NCBI GenBank assembly: GCA_017165825.1
Contig: CM029369.1
Location: forward strand, 5,066,433 to 5,130,432
Length of the DNA stretch: 64,000 nucleotides
Direction: 5' to 3'
DNA from: Hepsetus odoe
Taxonomy: Eukaryota; Chordata; Actinopteri; Characiformes; Hepsetidae
Below are positions 1 to 11,178 of this stretch, in pieces. How positions within the stretch are numbered: position 1 is the stretch's first letter; every line of letters starts with the position of its first letter. A model generated the notes under the pieces. The model was not told the DNA's origin. It saw nothing but the letters and a program-made list of their open reading frames with translations, and did not search any database. Position numbers and translations under genes: made by a program.

Positions 1-61
1 TCACTTCCTCTGAACAACCGTTACCCTGCTGAGCTAAAGTTCCTCTAAAAGCTGCTATCAG

Positions 62-200
62 TGCAGTTTCCATCCATCCATCCATTTTCTGCCGCTTGTC
101 CCAAACGGGGTCGCGGGGGAGTCTGGTGTCCAACCCAGCGCACACAGGGCGAGGACGGGGGACGCACCCTGGACAGGTCGCCAGCCCATCGCAGGGAGGA
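62..200 (-). repeat. Teleost interspersed repeat end (ATGG-tailed)
   Basis: (CATC)n, then CTGCCGCTTGTCCCAAACGG and GACAGGTCGCCAGCCCATCG. Related copies occur at 11790-11912, 34360-34458 and 60395-60482. I know this motif as a common dispersed repeat of fish genomes; the family name is not certain. Confidence 0.6.
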
Positions 201-203
201 GCG

Positions 204-322
204 GGACGGGGACGGCACCTTGCTCAAGGGAACCTCAGGGCAACCCATTGGGAAGGGGTTCGAACCCCCGATCCTCTGATCATAGGGCCAACACCCTAAC
301 CACTAGGCCACCGCTGCCCCCC
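204..322 (-). mobile_element. SINE, 5' (tRNA head) fragment
   Basis: On the plus strand it reads ACCTTGCTCAAGGGAACC, then GGGGTTCGAACCCCCGAT (B box complement) and CCTAACCACTAGGCCACCG (A box complement). It follows a CCATCCATCC-type repeat end at 62-200. Confidence 0.85.
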
Positions 323-479
323 AGTGCAGTTTATCTTAAAAAAATAAATAAATACAAACATTTTTAAGGATGAAAAATCTGTGACCTTTCCACCAATCTT
401 ACAGAATCCTTTCATCAGTCAAGATTTCACTGAGGAGCACATTGACCCACTCCTCAAACTCTGGAATGCAGCTAATTTG

Positions 480-481
<2 letters not shown>

Positions 482-529
<48 letters not shown>

Positions 530-826
530 GTGTGTGTGTGTGTGTGTGTGCGCAATAGTGATAGAGATGGAGAGAGAGAGAGTGAGAGACTGGAAATGGG
601 AAAAAGAGAAAGAGAGGAATAGTAGGAACATAGTGAGAAGAGAAAGGAAGATTCAGGGGGGTCAGAGTGAAAGAGAGAGAGAGAGAGACGAAAGATGGGA
701 GGAGAGAGGGAGGAGAGACAGCAAGAGAGAGAGAGCGAGAAGGGGGGAGAAGGAGGAGAGATATTGAACAGAGTTAAAGAGGGAGATAAAGGAGAGAGAA
801 AGAGGTAGAGAGAAAAAGAGAAAGCT
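482..826. repeat. (GT)n followed by a long purine (GA-rich) tract
   Basis: A GT run of about 70 bp is followed by roughly 270 bp of GA-rich sequence. Confidence 0.95.
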
Positions 827-1702
827 TCACTGAATGAAAACTAATTCAGGCTAATCCAAGGCCACACATTATACATGAAAAACTGTCCTGAATTGTCCTG
901 TTTGTCCTAAAGTGAAGCTTTTTCTATCCCAGTCCTTTGTCCAAACATCCATCCCTGTTTATTAAAAATCATCTGAGGAAGGAAGCCAAGTGATCCAGGA
1001 GGACACGGAGATGTAAAGCCGGGCTCCGTACCGTGCTCTAACTGCGCCGGCTGGGTGAGCGAGGCCCTCGTGGGTTGTGAAGGCAGATTACAGGCCTGTC
1101 TTCTGCCGTGATGTGCTGTTAGTGTGGCGTCTGCTGACACTAATTGCTTTAATGACAAAATTGCAGCAATGGGAAGGCTCAATATGTGTGTGTGTGCGCG
1201 CGTGTGTGTGTGTTATGCCAGTGTATCCATGCTGCATTCCTTAAGAGCAGGCCTCTGCCCCCCCGCCCGCCCGCCCGCCTTTGTTTTTATCTGTTTACTT
1301 TATGTGCGGAGGCGAGACTTCATCACGCTAATGGCGCTAACGAGATCCCGCTGAGCACCTGTCTGCGCTGGGCTCGGAGCCGCATGCCTACACAACCCCG
1401 CCCATAAATCACACTCAGGACCATCATGAAGACGGAAAACACAAACCACGCTCAGAGGTCTGTCTGCGCTGGCCTATCTTTAAGGGAACCTCTTGGAGGA
1501 ACTTAAGCCTGGCCTAAGAGTCGTAGTGACTGAGACTCTGTGAGAAAGCACACAGAAACAGTACTGGGCAAACGATTAGGACATGTTTTAGACCTTAATG
1601 TTAAAAACATTAACGCATAAAAATATGCATATAAATATGGATATAGATGTTGTTTTATTTTGGTTTTGTAAAATTACCTTGGGTTTTAGAAATGCACTAT
1701 AT

Positions 1703-1708
1703 AAATAA

Positions 1709-1748
<40 letters not shown>

Positions 1749-1884
1749 TTGATAATACTATTATTATTATTATTATCATCATTAACAACAACAACAACAA
1801 TAATAATGATTATAATAACATAATAATAACGGCAACAACAACAACAACAACAACAATAATAATAATAATTGTTGTTGTTGTTAT
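1703..1884. repeat. Compound AAT / ATT / CAA / GTT microsatellite
   Basis: The blocks are AAT, then ATT, CAA, AAT, CAA, AAT and GTT, so the locus contains complementary trinucleotide runs able to form hairpins. Confidence 0.93.
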
Positions 1885-2517
1885 TAGTAGTAGTATTATA
1901 TGACAGTAAGCCACGATTTTAGTGCATCGAGGATAAATCTGGAACTAAACCTGTGTTCTTAAAACCAGCTCAAAAGAAATCATTCATTTAAAAAAAATAT
2001 TTAACTTTTTGCTGCATTTATCTTTATTTGAATTTAAATTCTGCTGCTGTATTTTGTTAGACTAGGTTAAAAAAAGGTTTCCAAGGTATACAATTGTTTT
2101 TAAGCATCTATTACTTTTGCACAGTCAGATCTCCCTTTTAGAAAAATGCAGCCCAGGAATGACAAACGCATCCTGCGCTGGATCTGCCTGAATCTTAAAC
2201 GGTCCGTTCACATCAGGAGTGGTGAGAGCGCCAAAGCCATCGGTAAAGCATGGCTAGGAGCATTATGGTGCATTTTGGGCATCAAAGGTGTTAAACTGAA
2301 GCTCTTTATAATAATCTTTGGGAGCATTTTAAGTGTCATTCATCATCTAATACTAACATTAGTCCATGACCTCACTATAAATACTCAAAACCCCTCAACA
2401 TCTGCAACATCCCATAATACTGTTGCAGCAACGCCCCTTTTTTCTCCACATTCCCCTGTTAGGAATGACTAGATGATTAAATTGCTAAACAGATTGTTAA
2501 ATTTGTAAAACGGTCAA

Positions 2518-2712
2518 ATGAAAGTGCAGGTGAAAGTGATTACCGGTAACACAGCCTGACACGCGGTGAACCACAAGTTCTTCTTCCTTTAACCCACACA
2601 CATCATGCAGCAAGAGGCAGCCAGTTCCAACACCTGGTAAGCAGTGATGGGGACGGTAGCTTGCTCAAGGGTATCTCAGGGAAATCTAATGGTCTGAGAC
2701 CCAAAATCTTCA
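2518..2712 (-). mobile_element. SINE, degenerate, head truncated
   Basis: GTGAAAGTGATTACCGGTAA tail, CAGCAAGAGGCAGCC body and GGGGACGGTAGCTTGCTCAA. The tRNA head is lost. Confidence 0.75.
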
Positions 2713-2984
2713 GACTTCCTCAGACTTCACAAAGCTAAGATACAGACTAGCAAAGGCTTCTTTTGAGACAAGTTACTTTTTGTGCTGCCACCATCATCAG
2801 ATTCCTCTCCTCACCTCCCCACCCTAACTTCAGATCTGTTACATCAGACGGGATCATCTGCATGACCTGCTGCCACGAACTAAGACTAACAAAAGCTCCG
2901 CCCACTCAAACAGAACCACAACTCTTAGCTCATCAAACTTCCAATTACAGACACTAGTGGACTCTTTAATGGTAACTCATACTT

Positions 2985-3245
2985 TACCAGAACTCCTCGC
3001 TAAATCGATGAATTTATAAAATGCTCTTTCTCTTTCTTTACTCTCTTGATTATACGATGTCGACCAAAGGTGGACGGGTTCCTCTTTTGATTCATGGTTC
3101 CTCCCGAGGTTTCTTCCTCCAGTTTTAGGGAGTTCTGCCTCGGTCACCCTCGGCTCACTCACTCAGGGCTCGGACCCGGATTCTGTAAAGCTGCTTTGTG
3201 ACAAAAACAGTTGTAAAGAGTGCCTCATAAATATCACTGACTTGA
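2985..3245 (-). repeat. 'CAGCTTTACAGAATCC' interspersed element
   Basis: On plus: GGTTCCTCCCGAGGTTTCTT, then TTAGGGAGTTCTGCCTCG, GGATTCTGTAAAGCTGCTTT and GTGACAAAAACAGTTGTAAA. It is the inverted counterpart of the copy at 62983-63222 and has no coding capacity. Confidence 0.7.
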
Positions 3246-3462
3246 CTTGAGCTGCGCTGAAGTTCTGGCCAAAGAAAAGACGAAATGCAGGCTATGATGA
3301 AAACATGATGGAAATGTGATGCCCTCCCCACCCCTGAAATCTGGCAACCATATCTAACAGACACAAACACACATTAAAATGTGTTAAAAGCAGTAAATAT
3401 GTAACAATGTTACATGGTTTTCAGCGTAAACATGTACAAAGAAATATGTACAGCACTGGGAG

Positions 3463-3554
<92 letters not shown>

Positions 3555-3614
3555 CATCTGGCTGAGTGTCTGAGCTCCACTCAGAGCCATATTACTCACT
3601 CACACACATACGTG

Positions 3615-3645
<31 letters not shown>
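3463..3645. repeat. (CA)45 and a second CA tract
   Basis: 3463-3552 is an uninterrupted CA run; a further CA tract covers 3617-3645. Confidence 0.97.
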
Positions 3646-3649
<4 letters not shown>

Positions 3650-3785
3650 AGTAAAGAGCACTACAGTGATCCTTACAGTGGAAGCACTTCTCATTGACCT
3701 CATCCTTTTATCCACACCTTTCCAAAAGTCACCAAAGTGCCCCTCATGTTTTGATCAACAAAGACACACAGCTGCAAGGCTGATG

Positions 3786-4085
3786 CAGCAAACAAGTAAC
3801 ACGGTAACATTCACCACTTTTCCAAAAGTATTCAGACATTCAGCTGTATAGTTTCCATAGAAAAGCAAGCATTGCTGCCAAGTATCGGCTAAAGGGACGT
3901 ATCAGACAGTGAACCAGTGGAGCTCCCTCGAGATGAGCTGGATCTGTGCAGCTCCTTCAAGACGACCTGCAGCTGTGATCTACTAATCATCCCACATCAG
4001 TGCCGGACCTCATTGTGCCTGAATGCGGTAAAATCCTCAACGCAATTTTTGAAAACCTCTCCGAAATGATCAACTCCAGTCTAAT
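3786..4085 (+). mobile_element. Tc1-like transposon remnant
   Basis: Contains CCACTTTTCCAAAAGTATTCAGACA-like terminal sequence, and a translated stretch (CCCACATCAGTGCCGGACCT followed by a Val-Pro-Glu-Cys region) resembling the C-terminal end of Tc1-like transposases of the ARPNRPTSVPDL type. It is degenerate, with no intact ORF. Confidence 0.55.
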
Positions 4086-4420
4086 GGCGTTGACTTCAGA
4101 CTGAATGTGAAGCAAGTCTATTCAGCTGCATTACTGAGTTAAATACTGAGTTTTCAGTGATTTAGCTGTTTGACCACATTTAGTGTAGCAGCGCTAACGT
4201 GGTTTTCAGCTGGAATTTTGCTGCGAAGGAAAGCTAGTTTATATACACTCTCCACCAGGCTGGGCTTTTCAAAGTGACATTTCTGGACGCGTCAGGCGGA
4301 GGTCACAGAGCAGAAATGACACACAGCCGAAGAGGACACTGTTCTGTCAGAGAGCAGAGACTTCTGCTTCAGGAGCAGACACGGGGACATGCATGCCTGA
4401 TTCGCCTGCTGTCACTTCAG

Positions 4421-4718
4421 AGAGAGAGAGAGAGAGAGAGAGGAAAAGAGAGGGAGACTCAGGGAGATAGAAAGAAAATAGGGAAGGGGAAAGAGAGAGA
4501 TGAAGGGGGGGTGAGAGAGAGAAGAGGGAGACATGGGGAGAGAGATGGAAAGTAGGGGAGAGAGAGAGAGAGAGAGAGGGAGCAAAAGAGAGAGCATAAT
4601 GGGAAGATTGGATGTAAAGAAGAAAAACAAAAAACAAGAGAGCATGACAATGAATAAGGAAGAAAGCAGGAAAGAAAGTCTATGATTCTCTCTCTCTCTC
4701 TCTCGCTCTCTCTCTCTC
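4421..4718. repeat. GA tract and inverted TC tract
   Basis: GA-rich 4421-4580 is followed by TC at 4687-4718 on the same strand; the two can pair. Confidence 0.95.
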
Positions 4719-4971
4719 ATTATGTAAATATAATGATATAATCATTTTCATCTGCCAGGGAGAATTAATGCCCAATAATATGAGAGTTAGTTGGTGTTTT
4801 GGGGGACGTGGACTGTCCTGTCCTGCCTGTCTTGACCGGTCAACAACAGCACAGGTCGTCAGTCCGGTTATAACAATGTAATAAGGCATTCATCCAACAT
4901 GCCAAGAAGCACAAACACTGCGGTTGTAATCCAGGTCTGATGTGAAGCGGCGTGAGTTCACAGCATCTTAC

Positions 4972-5045
4972 CAGTTATTTCTCGAACCGTGCGGAACACG
5001 TTGAGTTTCTCTGGATCCAAGGCCTCGATGTTGTGGTACACATCC
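4972..5045 (-). CDS. erbb4: ERBB4 exon 10 (domain III)
   Basis: This exon encodes the next segment of ligand-binding domain III of ERBB4. It reads DVYHNIEALDPEKLNVF and RTVREITG, matching the family. It is 74 nt, the mammalian length, phase 2 to phase 1, with a TCTTTTTCAG acceptor and a GTAAGA donor starting at 4971. The ORF is too short for ORF callers and was found by reading the minus strand where the next exon was expected. Exon 11 of domain III was searched for downstream and is not present, so the gene continues beyond position 1. Confidence 0.95.
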
Positions 5046-6751
5046 CTGAAAAAGACCAAAAAAAGCACTAATGAGCCCCGACACGACAGAGACTCGGGTC
5101 CTTCTGCTGAACACAATCACAAACACTCCACATCAAAGCTCAGTTTATCTTACAGCCCTGTCTGGGAGCTGAGGGATCATTTGTGGAGGTTATCAGTGTC
5201 CTAAGGCTGTTCCAGCACATTCGGGAGCTCTAATATGCACTTTCTGTGACATACGCTGCAGCTCAGCCACTTTCTCCGACAGCACTGTTTGTTCTGTGTA
5301 CAAAATTGAGTGTGAGTGTGTGTGTGAGTGTGTGTGTTTATTCCATCTTTAAACAAACCTAAAAACAACGTCTCAGAAAACAAAATCACTCACAAAATCA
5401 AATCAATTAAAAAAAAACATATATACATAACAAAAAATAAAATAAAATAAAAAGAAAAAAAATTATATTAAGTAAATAAAAATTCCCACAAATTCCAGCT
5501 AAGTTACCTTATAATATAACTTATAATATGCCTTTGTACCAATGAGTAACAGAGACCAAAGATACTCTCAATAAACAGGATAAAAATTTAAGAAATTCAT
5601 TCTCACTTTTATTTAATTCACCAATCGGTACATTCAAACAAGATTTTGAAAGGTTTGAGAAGAAACCATTTAGTTTGAGTGCTTTTGAAATGGATTATTC
5701 ATTACTTGTGTTTAGCATCATCACGCCTTCCCAACACCGAGGCCCAGTTTAGATTCACCGGCGCAGTGAACTTAACGTTCGTTATTTCAGAAGATTGTTT
5801 TTATTGGAGTTCGAGGCTTTAATAGTCTTTGAATTCTATTAATATGAGATTCAGTTCACTTTACACAAAAATAGCCGATAATAACGTCCTACAGAAGAAT
5901 ATTTTTTTTACTTTTATACGTAAGTACACTTCAGTTTATTTTCATTTTCACTTTTAGAAGTTTCATTAGAGCTTCTAATTAGTGTGTTCTAAATTCCCTC
6001 TTAAATTACAGTGTTGCATATGCTAATTAGCTTTATATAAATATATATAATTTAATTTAATAGTATTTCAGTATACAGTTTAAATACTATGTATGCAAAT
6101 GAAAGTTTTCATTTAAATGATATTAATTAGTTATTAAAAGGTTTTATAATAACATTATTTTACATTTTACATTAACAGGGTATAGAATAATCAGGAACCT
6201 ACTCTTTCTTTTGTTTGTTTTGTTTTTGTTGTTAAAATAAAATGTAAAAAACAGCGAGAATGTAAATGATCATTGGTTATTGTATGCAAAACTCACTCTC
6301 GCTCATTTTCATAGCTGCTCATCCTAATTAGGGTCATGGGGGGTGCTGGAGTCTGTCCCAGCTTGCATGCTAAACGTGAATTCTTATTTAATTAAAACAG
6401 AAATAAAACTCTTATTTTATCCAAATACTAAAGTGTGGACTGAAAGTGTAGAAGCCACACTTTCCAAAAAATTTTAAATTCAGGAGCGACGAGTAAGAAA
6501 TGAGACAATATGCGTCTCAACATGTAACAACCTTAAAGTATGAAGGAGGAATAGACATGGAGGCAGTTTGTCCCAAACAAAGAGAAGCAAAGAACATTAG
6601 ATTCAGAAAATCAGTATTTTACAAATTACGGCCCTGTTGTCCCCACTGTTGTTGTAATTTTCTGTATTGAATGGCCCTGTTCCCCCAGAGCTCTGCCTGA
6701 TCTCTGATCTGTGTCTGGCTCATCTCGGTGTCTGTGAGAAGAAGACCTCAC
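5046..6751 (-). other. erbb4: ERBB4 intron 9 (1.7 kb)
   Basis: The intron is AT-rich. It has a TG microsatellite at 5308-5338 and a short fragment at 6300-6365 resembling the 'GGGTC..GGGGGTGCTGGAGTCTGTCCCAGCT' repeat end common in teleosts. The rest of 5400-6650 shows nothing recognised. Confidence 0.9.
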
Positions 6752-6878
6752 CCTTTGATTCCTGTGATGAGGAACACCAGGTTGCCATTGATTTTGGTGC
6801 AGTTGACAAACTTGTCGATGTTGCTGGAGTCCACGGTCTGAGCTGTCTGCAGACTCGCAGTGCCAATGCCATCACACG
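6752..6878 (-). CDS. erbb4: ERBB4 exon 9 (domain II to III junction)
   Basis: This exon encodes the transition from cysteine-rich domain II into ligand-binding domain III of ERBB4. It reads CDGIGTASLQTAQTVDSS, NIDKFVNCTKINGNL and VFLITGIKG, with the conserved NCT glycosylation sequon. The exon is 127 nt, the mammalian length, entering in phase 1 and leaving in phase 2. The acceptor is a T-rich tract ending in CGCAG; the donor is GTGAGG. No reading-frame defect is seen. Confidence 0.97.
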
Positions 6879-7433
6879 CTGCGAAAAAAAAAAATAAAAT
6901 GGACTGAGTGCTCAGAGGAGGAAGAACAACCACACAGAGCACCTTCAGGGCACCTGAGCTAAAAGAAACGTTCAAAGAAGCCAGATAAGGGGCGCTGCAG
7001 TTACACTGCAAGTTGTAAAAAGTGTGTACATATACACGGTACTGTGCATGTTTTGCTTTCAGAGAGTTCTGCAGGCTTCCTGAAAGACATTGTTTTTGGT
7101 TCTCATTTTCAGTGCAGTCCCGGTAGCTGAGCAGTTTCAGAAGCAGTGTGGGACCATCTCCACGGAGGATTAAAAACAAAAGGCAGCGGCATCCAAAGGA
7201 ACACCTTCAAGAAGCCTGGAGAACTGCAGACGACTTAAAGACATGACAAGAAGGCTCGTCTGAGAGAGTTCAGGCTGTGCTGAAGAATAACGGAGTATGT
7301 TGACTTTAAAGCTTGTTAGAATTAAAGTCTCTTTGTGTTTAGACTGGATTCAAATGCATGTTTATAAAATGTGACAGTAAATCACTTTTGCCTTATTTTA
7401 GTAGAAAATAATGCACAGAACCTTGTGTGAGTG

Positions 7434-7450
7434 TATGTGTGTGTGTGCGC

Positions 7451-7478
<28 letters not shown>
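7434..7478. repeat. (GT)n microsatellite
   Basis: GT run with a few interruptions, in intron 8. Confidence 0.95.
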
Positions 7479-7482
<4 letters not shown>

Positions 7483-8070
7483 ATCATCCCACAACAATCA
7501 TTTTAAACCCCTCAGTCCTCGGCTAACAGTAATCCACTAGAAACATCCAGCCAGCAGTGTCCTGTGGCCAGAAACTGACCGTAGCTGATGGACGAGGGGA
7601 CTGTGCACAATCAGGTGAACATCACCATTGACTTCACATCTGGAACCACAGGGCAGATGTGGACAGTAAATTGACTACTGACACAAAGGCCAATGGGTGT
7701 AGATTTAAGATGGACTATTAAAGCACCTTCAGCCACTTTAAGCACACACACAGCCTGTATGATCTCCTTAGAAACGTACTGGCCAATGAAACGGAGAAGC
7801 TTTGACTGGTGCTGAGTGAGTATAAAGGTGCCAGCTTTGGCGGCAGGGTGTGGAGATGTGTGCTCTGGAGTTCATCTGTGAGGAGTTGGAGTGATGTTTA
7901 TGGCTGAATGCAACCAAACCCACTCAGCAATGTTCCAGCTTTCCTGTTAATATCTTTGAATGCTTGTGAATCCACAAACATTTGGCCATATACTGAGCTG
8001 AGCAGAAACAGGGCTGTATGCAGCGCACGTGTGCCTGCACTTCTGGGTCATATAAGGGTAATGGCTGTTA

Positions 8071-8092
8071 CGTGTGTGTGTGTGTGTGTGTC
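8071..8092. repeat. (GT)11 next to exon 8 donor
   Basis: In transcript sense this is (AC)n starting 5 nt after the donor's first G at 8097. Confidence 0.97.
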
Positions 8093-8097
8093 TGTAC

Positions 8098-8211
8098 CTT
8101 TGGGACAAATATCGGTGCAGGGGATACACATCTTTATCTTGTTCTCTTCCACTTCCATCTTATTGCTCGGACACGCGCGGACACACGAGCTGTGGTCCAC
8201 CACAAAGTTAT
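8098..8211 (-). CDS. erbb4: ERBB4 exon 8 (end of cysteine-rich domain II)
   Basis: This exon encodes the C-terminal disulfide modules of domain II. It reads HNFVVDHSSCVRACPS, then NKMEVEENKIKMC and IPCTDICPK, closely matching vertebrate ERBB4. The exon is 114 nt, the mammalian length, phase 1 to phase 1. The acceptor is ATCACTGCAG, with a (CT)-rich tract about 30 nt upstream. The donor GTACAG is less canonical than the others and is followed directly by (AC)11. Because the length is a multiple of three, skipping would remove 38 residues without a frame shift. Confidence 0.97.
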
Positions 8212-8323
8212 CTGCAGTGATAATGCGGGGAAAAAAACAGAGAGAGAGAGAGGAGGGAGAGGGAGAGAGAGAATTAATGAAGAGGAAGAGGGGGAGAGAT
8301 TGAGAGAGGAGAGTTTTTTATGC

Positions 8324-8326
<3 letters not shown>

Positions 8327-8373
<47 letters not shown>

Positions 8374-8476
8374 AATTGGTAATTATTTAATTAATGTGTT
8401 GTCGAAGCCAGCAACTTTCCTGGAATTTAAAACACACACATTTGCTCAAACACACACACACACACACACACACACA
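8327..8476. repeat. (AAT)n and (CA)n microsatellites
   Basis: AAT run at 8327-8370 and CA run at 8447-8476, in intron 7. Confidence 0.95.
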
Positions 8477-8608
8477 GTTCTGTGAAGACTTCCTAATGTA
8501 ATAATAAAATCCTGCTGGGCTGTGCTGCTCTACCGGACAAATGTTCCTCTTTGTGTGTTGTTCTAAACAGCAAGAACCTTTGAGTGTGTTCCTAAGTATT
8601 CGTCTGCA

Positions 8609-8760
8609 TTATGTGTGTATGTGTGTGTGTGTGTGTGTTGTGTGTGTGTAGGGGGGGGGTTGCCCCTTCTCTCACATCCCTCACAGGTGTTGGGATGTGC
8701 ATCTCTGAGCTGATGTAACAGGGTTGTCAGTTTGAGTGTGTGTGTGTGTGTGTGTGTGTG
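8609..8760. repeat. Two (GT)n tracts after exon 7
   Basis: 8609-8650 and 8735-8760 are GT on plus, hence (CA)n in the transcript; the second starts 13 nt after the exon 7 donor. Confidence 0.97.
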
Positions 8761-8773
8761 TTCCAAGTCTTAC

Positions 8774-8915
8774 GTGGACACTTCTTGACACAGAAGGCTC
8801 CGTAGGTGTACTTGGCTCGGGGGTTGTGCTCCAGCTGGAAGGTTGTGGGGTTGTACACGAATGGCTGAGGGCACTGGGTCACACACGCCCCGCTGTCATT
8901 GAAGTTAGTGCATGC
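8774..8915 (-). CDS. erbb4: ERBB4 exon 7 (domain II dimerisation arm)
   Basis: This exon encodes the part of domain II that carries the dimerisation arm, the loop by which ligand-bound ERBB receptors pair. The translation reads ACTNFNDSGACVTQCPQ, then FVYNPTTFQLEHN and AKYTYGAFCVKKCP. In the arm the mammalian Phe-Asn before Ala is Pro-Arg here. There is an NDS sequon and there are five cysteines. The exon is 142 nt, as in mammals, from phase 0 to phase 1; the donor is GTAAGA. The acceptor is weak-looking: a (TG)26 tract ends 14 nt upstream, and the bases between are GC-rich rather than pyrimidine-rich. A (CA)13 tract starts 13 nt after the donor. Skipping this exon would shift the frame. Confidence 0.97.
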
Positions 8916-8919
8916 CTGG

Positions 8920-8928
<9 letters not shown>

Positions 8929-8981
<53 letters not shown>
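8929..8981. repeat. (CA)26 before exon 7 acceptor
   Basis: In the transcript this is (UG)26, ending 14 nt upstream of exon 7. Confidence 0.97.
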
Positions 8982-8983
<2 letters not shown>

Positions 8984-9470
8984 CACAAAAAAATCAATCC
9001 AAGCTCAAGTCTATGGAAATCAGATGGAAAATTTTCACAGCAAACTGGCAAAAATCCCAATCAGCCTAACGAGGAATTGTATTACAAGGAGAACCCGACC
9101 ATCTCAGCATCTCACTCTTTTACACACAAATGAAATAAACAGTATCTGAAAAATTAAATCACACTTTAACCCCTGTATGGATGTGCGGAACCCATTTTTA
9201 ATGTGTCTAAAAATTATACAACTACTTTCTTTTAATCCTCAGACTCTTGTCTTTGGCTCATATTCCGTGAAGAGCGTTTAAAAGAACATTTCTAATTGAT
9301 ACACTTATAAACTTATACACAGAGCGTGTGTGTGTGTGTGCGTTTGAGTGTGTGCGCGCGTGTTTGTGTTGTTCCTGATATTCCATGCACAAGATCCCAA
9401 CATTACATTTCAAGCACAGAGAACCTCTCGGTTCCTTTAAACCTCCGTACCTTACCCTCTGTCTCACTGA

Positions 9471-9562
9471 AGTGAAAGTGAAAAAGTGAAAGTGAAAAAG
9501 TGAAAGTGAAAAAGTGAAAGTGAAAAAGTGAAAGTGAAAAAGTGAAAGTGAAAAAGTGAAAG
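9471..9562 (-). repeat. 14-bp tandem repeat from an expanded SINE tail
   Basis: About 6.5 near-perfect units of GTGAAAGTGAAAAA lead directly into the tail of the SINE at 9555-9792. The same GTGAAAGTGA motif ends every SINE copy in the window, so the array looks like a tail expansion. Confidence 0.9.
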
Positions 9563-9792
9563 TGACTATTCTTGTCATTGTGAAACGCAGCACAGTAAAC
9601 CACAACGAAATTCAACTTCTGCGTTTCACCTGTACACACACGCAACAGGGGGCAGCTATTGAAAGCGCCCAGGGCGCAGTGACGGGGACGGTACCCTGCT
9701 GAAGGGTACCTCAGGGTCCTACTGGTGAGGGAATCAGACCCACAATCTTCAGATCCGGGGGAACTCCCTAACCACTAGGCCACCACTTCCCC
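9555..9792 (-). mobile_element. SINE, near full length
   Basis: GTGAAAGTGACTATTCTTGT tail, AGGGGGCAGCTATTGAAAGC core, GGGGACGGTACCCTGCTGAA, then CTAACCACTAGGCCACCAC head. Confidence 0.9.
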
Positions 9793-10707
9793 AATCCAGG
9801 GCCAACTCCCTGTTAGAAACCATGTGATCTAACACTGTTAAAAATCAAATATTACATATTACATATACTTTATATGAAGTCTTAACTGCTTTCAAAAGAG
9901 ATAAAGTAAATATCTGTTAAACACATATCATTATGGCTGCATTGATTTAAAATCCTAATAAGAATGCGGGTCCACCCGACCCTCCATCATTACAAAAACA
10001 TGGTACCAGTCGTCAGTTAAGCTGAAAAATGTATAGAATTGTGCATTAAGGTGTGTAGATTCAGTGAGATTTGGGGCATCAGATAGGTTCATGTAAACTA
10101 AAGGCTAAAAGTGAGTCCAGCGCTTCAAAAAAATCAATAAATAAATGCAAAAATGAGAACAATGTCAACAAAACCACCAAACTTTTATTGTCACCTGTTT
10201 TGACCGCCATAGTTTCATGGCTCTGTGATCTCGCTCCTGTGTACTCGATGGGAAAAAGCCTTAATATCTGGAGCAGTTTTTAATTATCTGACAGACACAC
10301 ACCGGGTTGCCTTCATCAAGGCTTCAGGAGAATCTGAATCACCAGGTGGATCTGATTAGCACTGCAATGAAACCGCAAGAGAATCAGGTTGAGCTAAACT
10401 CATTAACAACCAACAGGCTGGATGACGCTACTGCAGATACGGGACTTTGCAGAGAAGCTCTTCCAAACGTTTTCATGTTTGCTTAAAAAGTTAGTGTTTC
10501 CTGCAAACCTGGCATGTTCTGTAAGTGAACATTAAAGTGCACAATGTTTGCAGTACAAAAATCTCAAACACATATCAAAATTTCCTTTAAAAAAGTCCAA
10601 AAATTATACTAATAAAATACCAGATAAAATTATAGCAAATTCTGATGTTTATTGTGGGGAAAAATGTCACCATCCCCTGTTTTGTCGCCTCAAAAGCATC
10701 AAAAACC

Positions 10708-11042
10708 TTTTCTTTCGGCTGCTCCCGTTTAGGAGTCTCCACAGAAGATCAACCTTTTTCCTGGCAGCTCCATCTTCAACATCCTCCTCCCGATATAATC
10801 CTCGTCTCTCCTCTGCACATGTCCAAACCAACGCAACCTTGCTTCTCTAACTTTGTCTCCAAGACGTCCAACCTGATGTGCCCCTTATATATACTCATTT
10901 CTAATCCTGTCCATCCTCGTCACACCCAAAGAACATCTCAGCATCTTTAACTCGGACACCTCCAGCTCCGCCTCCTGTCTTTTCAACAGCCACCGTCTTC
11001 AACCCGTATAACATAGCTGGTCTCACTACTGCCCTCTAAGTA
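10708..11042 (-). mobile_element. RTE-like LINE 3' end
   Basis: In antisense it translates to the common LINE ORF2 C-terminus with RIRNEYI, GDKVREARLRWFGH and GRRMLKMELPG-type motifs; CGGCTGCTCCCGTTTAGG is the 3' end. Frameshifts are present. Confidence 0.75.
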
Positions 11043-11178
11043 ATACCAGTAATGATGTAATAATGTGTCTCAGCAATTAAAAAGGTTTGTATTTTTGGTC
11101 AAAATGTCCTGAAAAAATGGATACCATAATCTGTACATTTGTACATCTGTACATTATATATATATACACACACACACA

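Larger units (their letters stand above)
1..4971 (-). other. erbb4: ERBB4 intron 10, 5' portion (partial)
   Basis: This is intron sequence after the exon 10 donor. It contains GA/TC tracts, (AC)45, a Tc1-like fragment, a 'CAGCTTTACAGAATCC' element, two SINE fragments, an AAT/CAA compound microsatellite and a long purine-rich tract. No exon 11 is visible. 830-1690 and 1900-2510 show nothing recognised. Confidence 0.85.
6879..8097 (-). other. erbb4: ERBB4 intron 8 (1.2 kb)
   Basis: The intron starts with (AC)n adjacent to the exon 8 donor and contains a further TG microsatellite at 7434-7478. The rest (6900-7430 and 7500-8060) shows no recognised element. Confidence 0.9.
8212..8773 (-). other. 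erbb4: ERBB4 intron 7 (562 bp)
   Basis: This short intron is dominated by simple repeats: in transcript sense (CA)13, (CA)n, (TG)n, (ATT)n and a CT-rich tract before the exon 8 acceptor. There is a G9 run at 8651-8660. Confidence 0.9.

Noticed and set aside
6748..7179. 143-codon minus-strand ORF as one exon
   Set aside because: Only the 6752-6878 part matches ERBB4; the upstream part lies beyond a clear T-rich tract and CAG acceptor.
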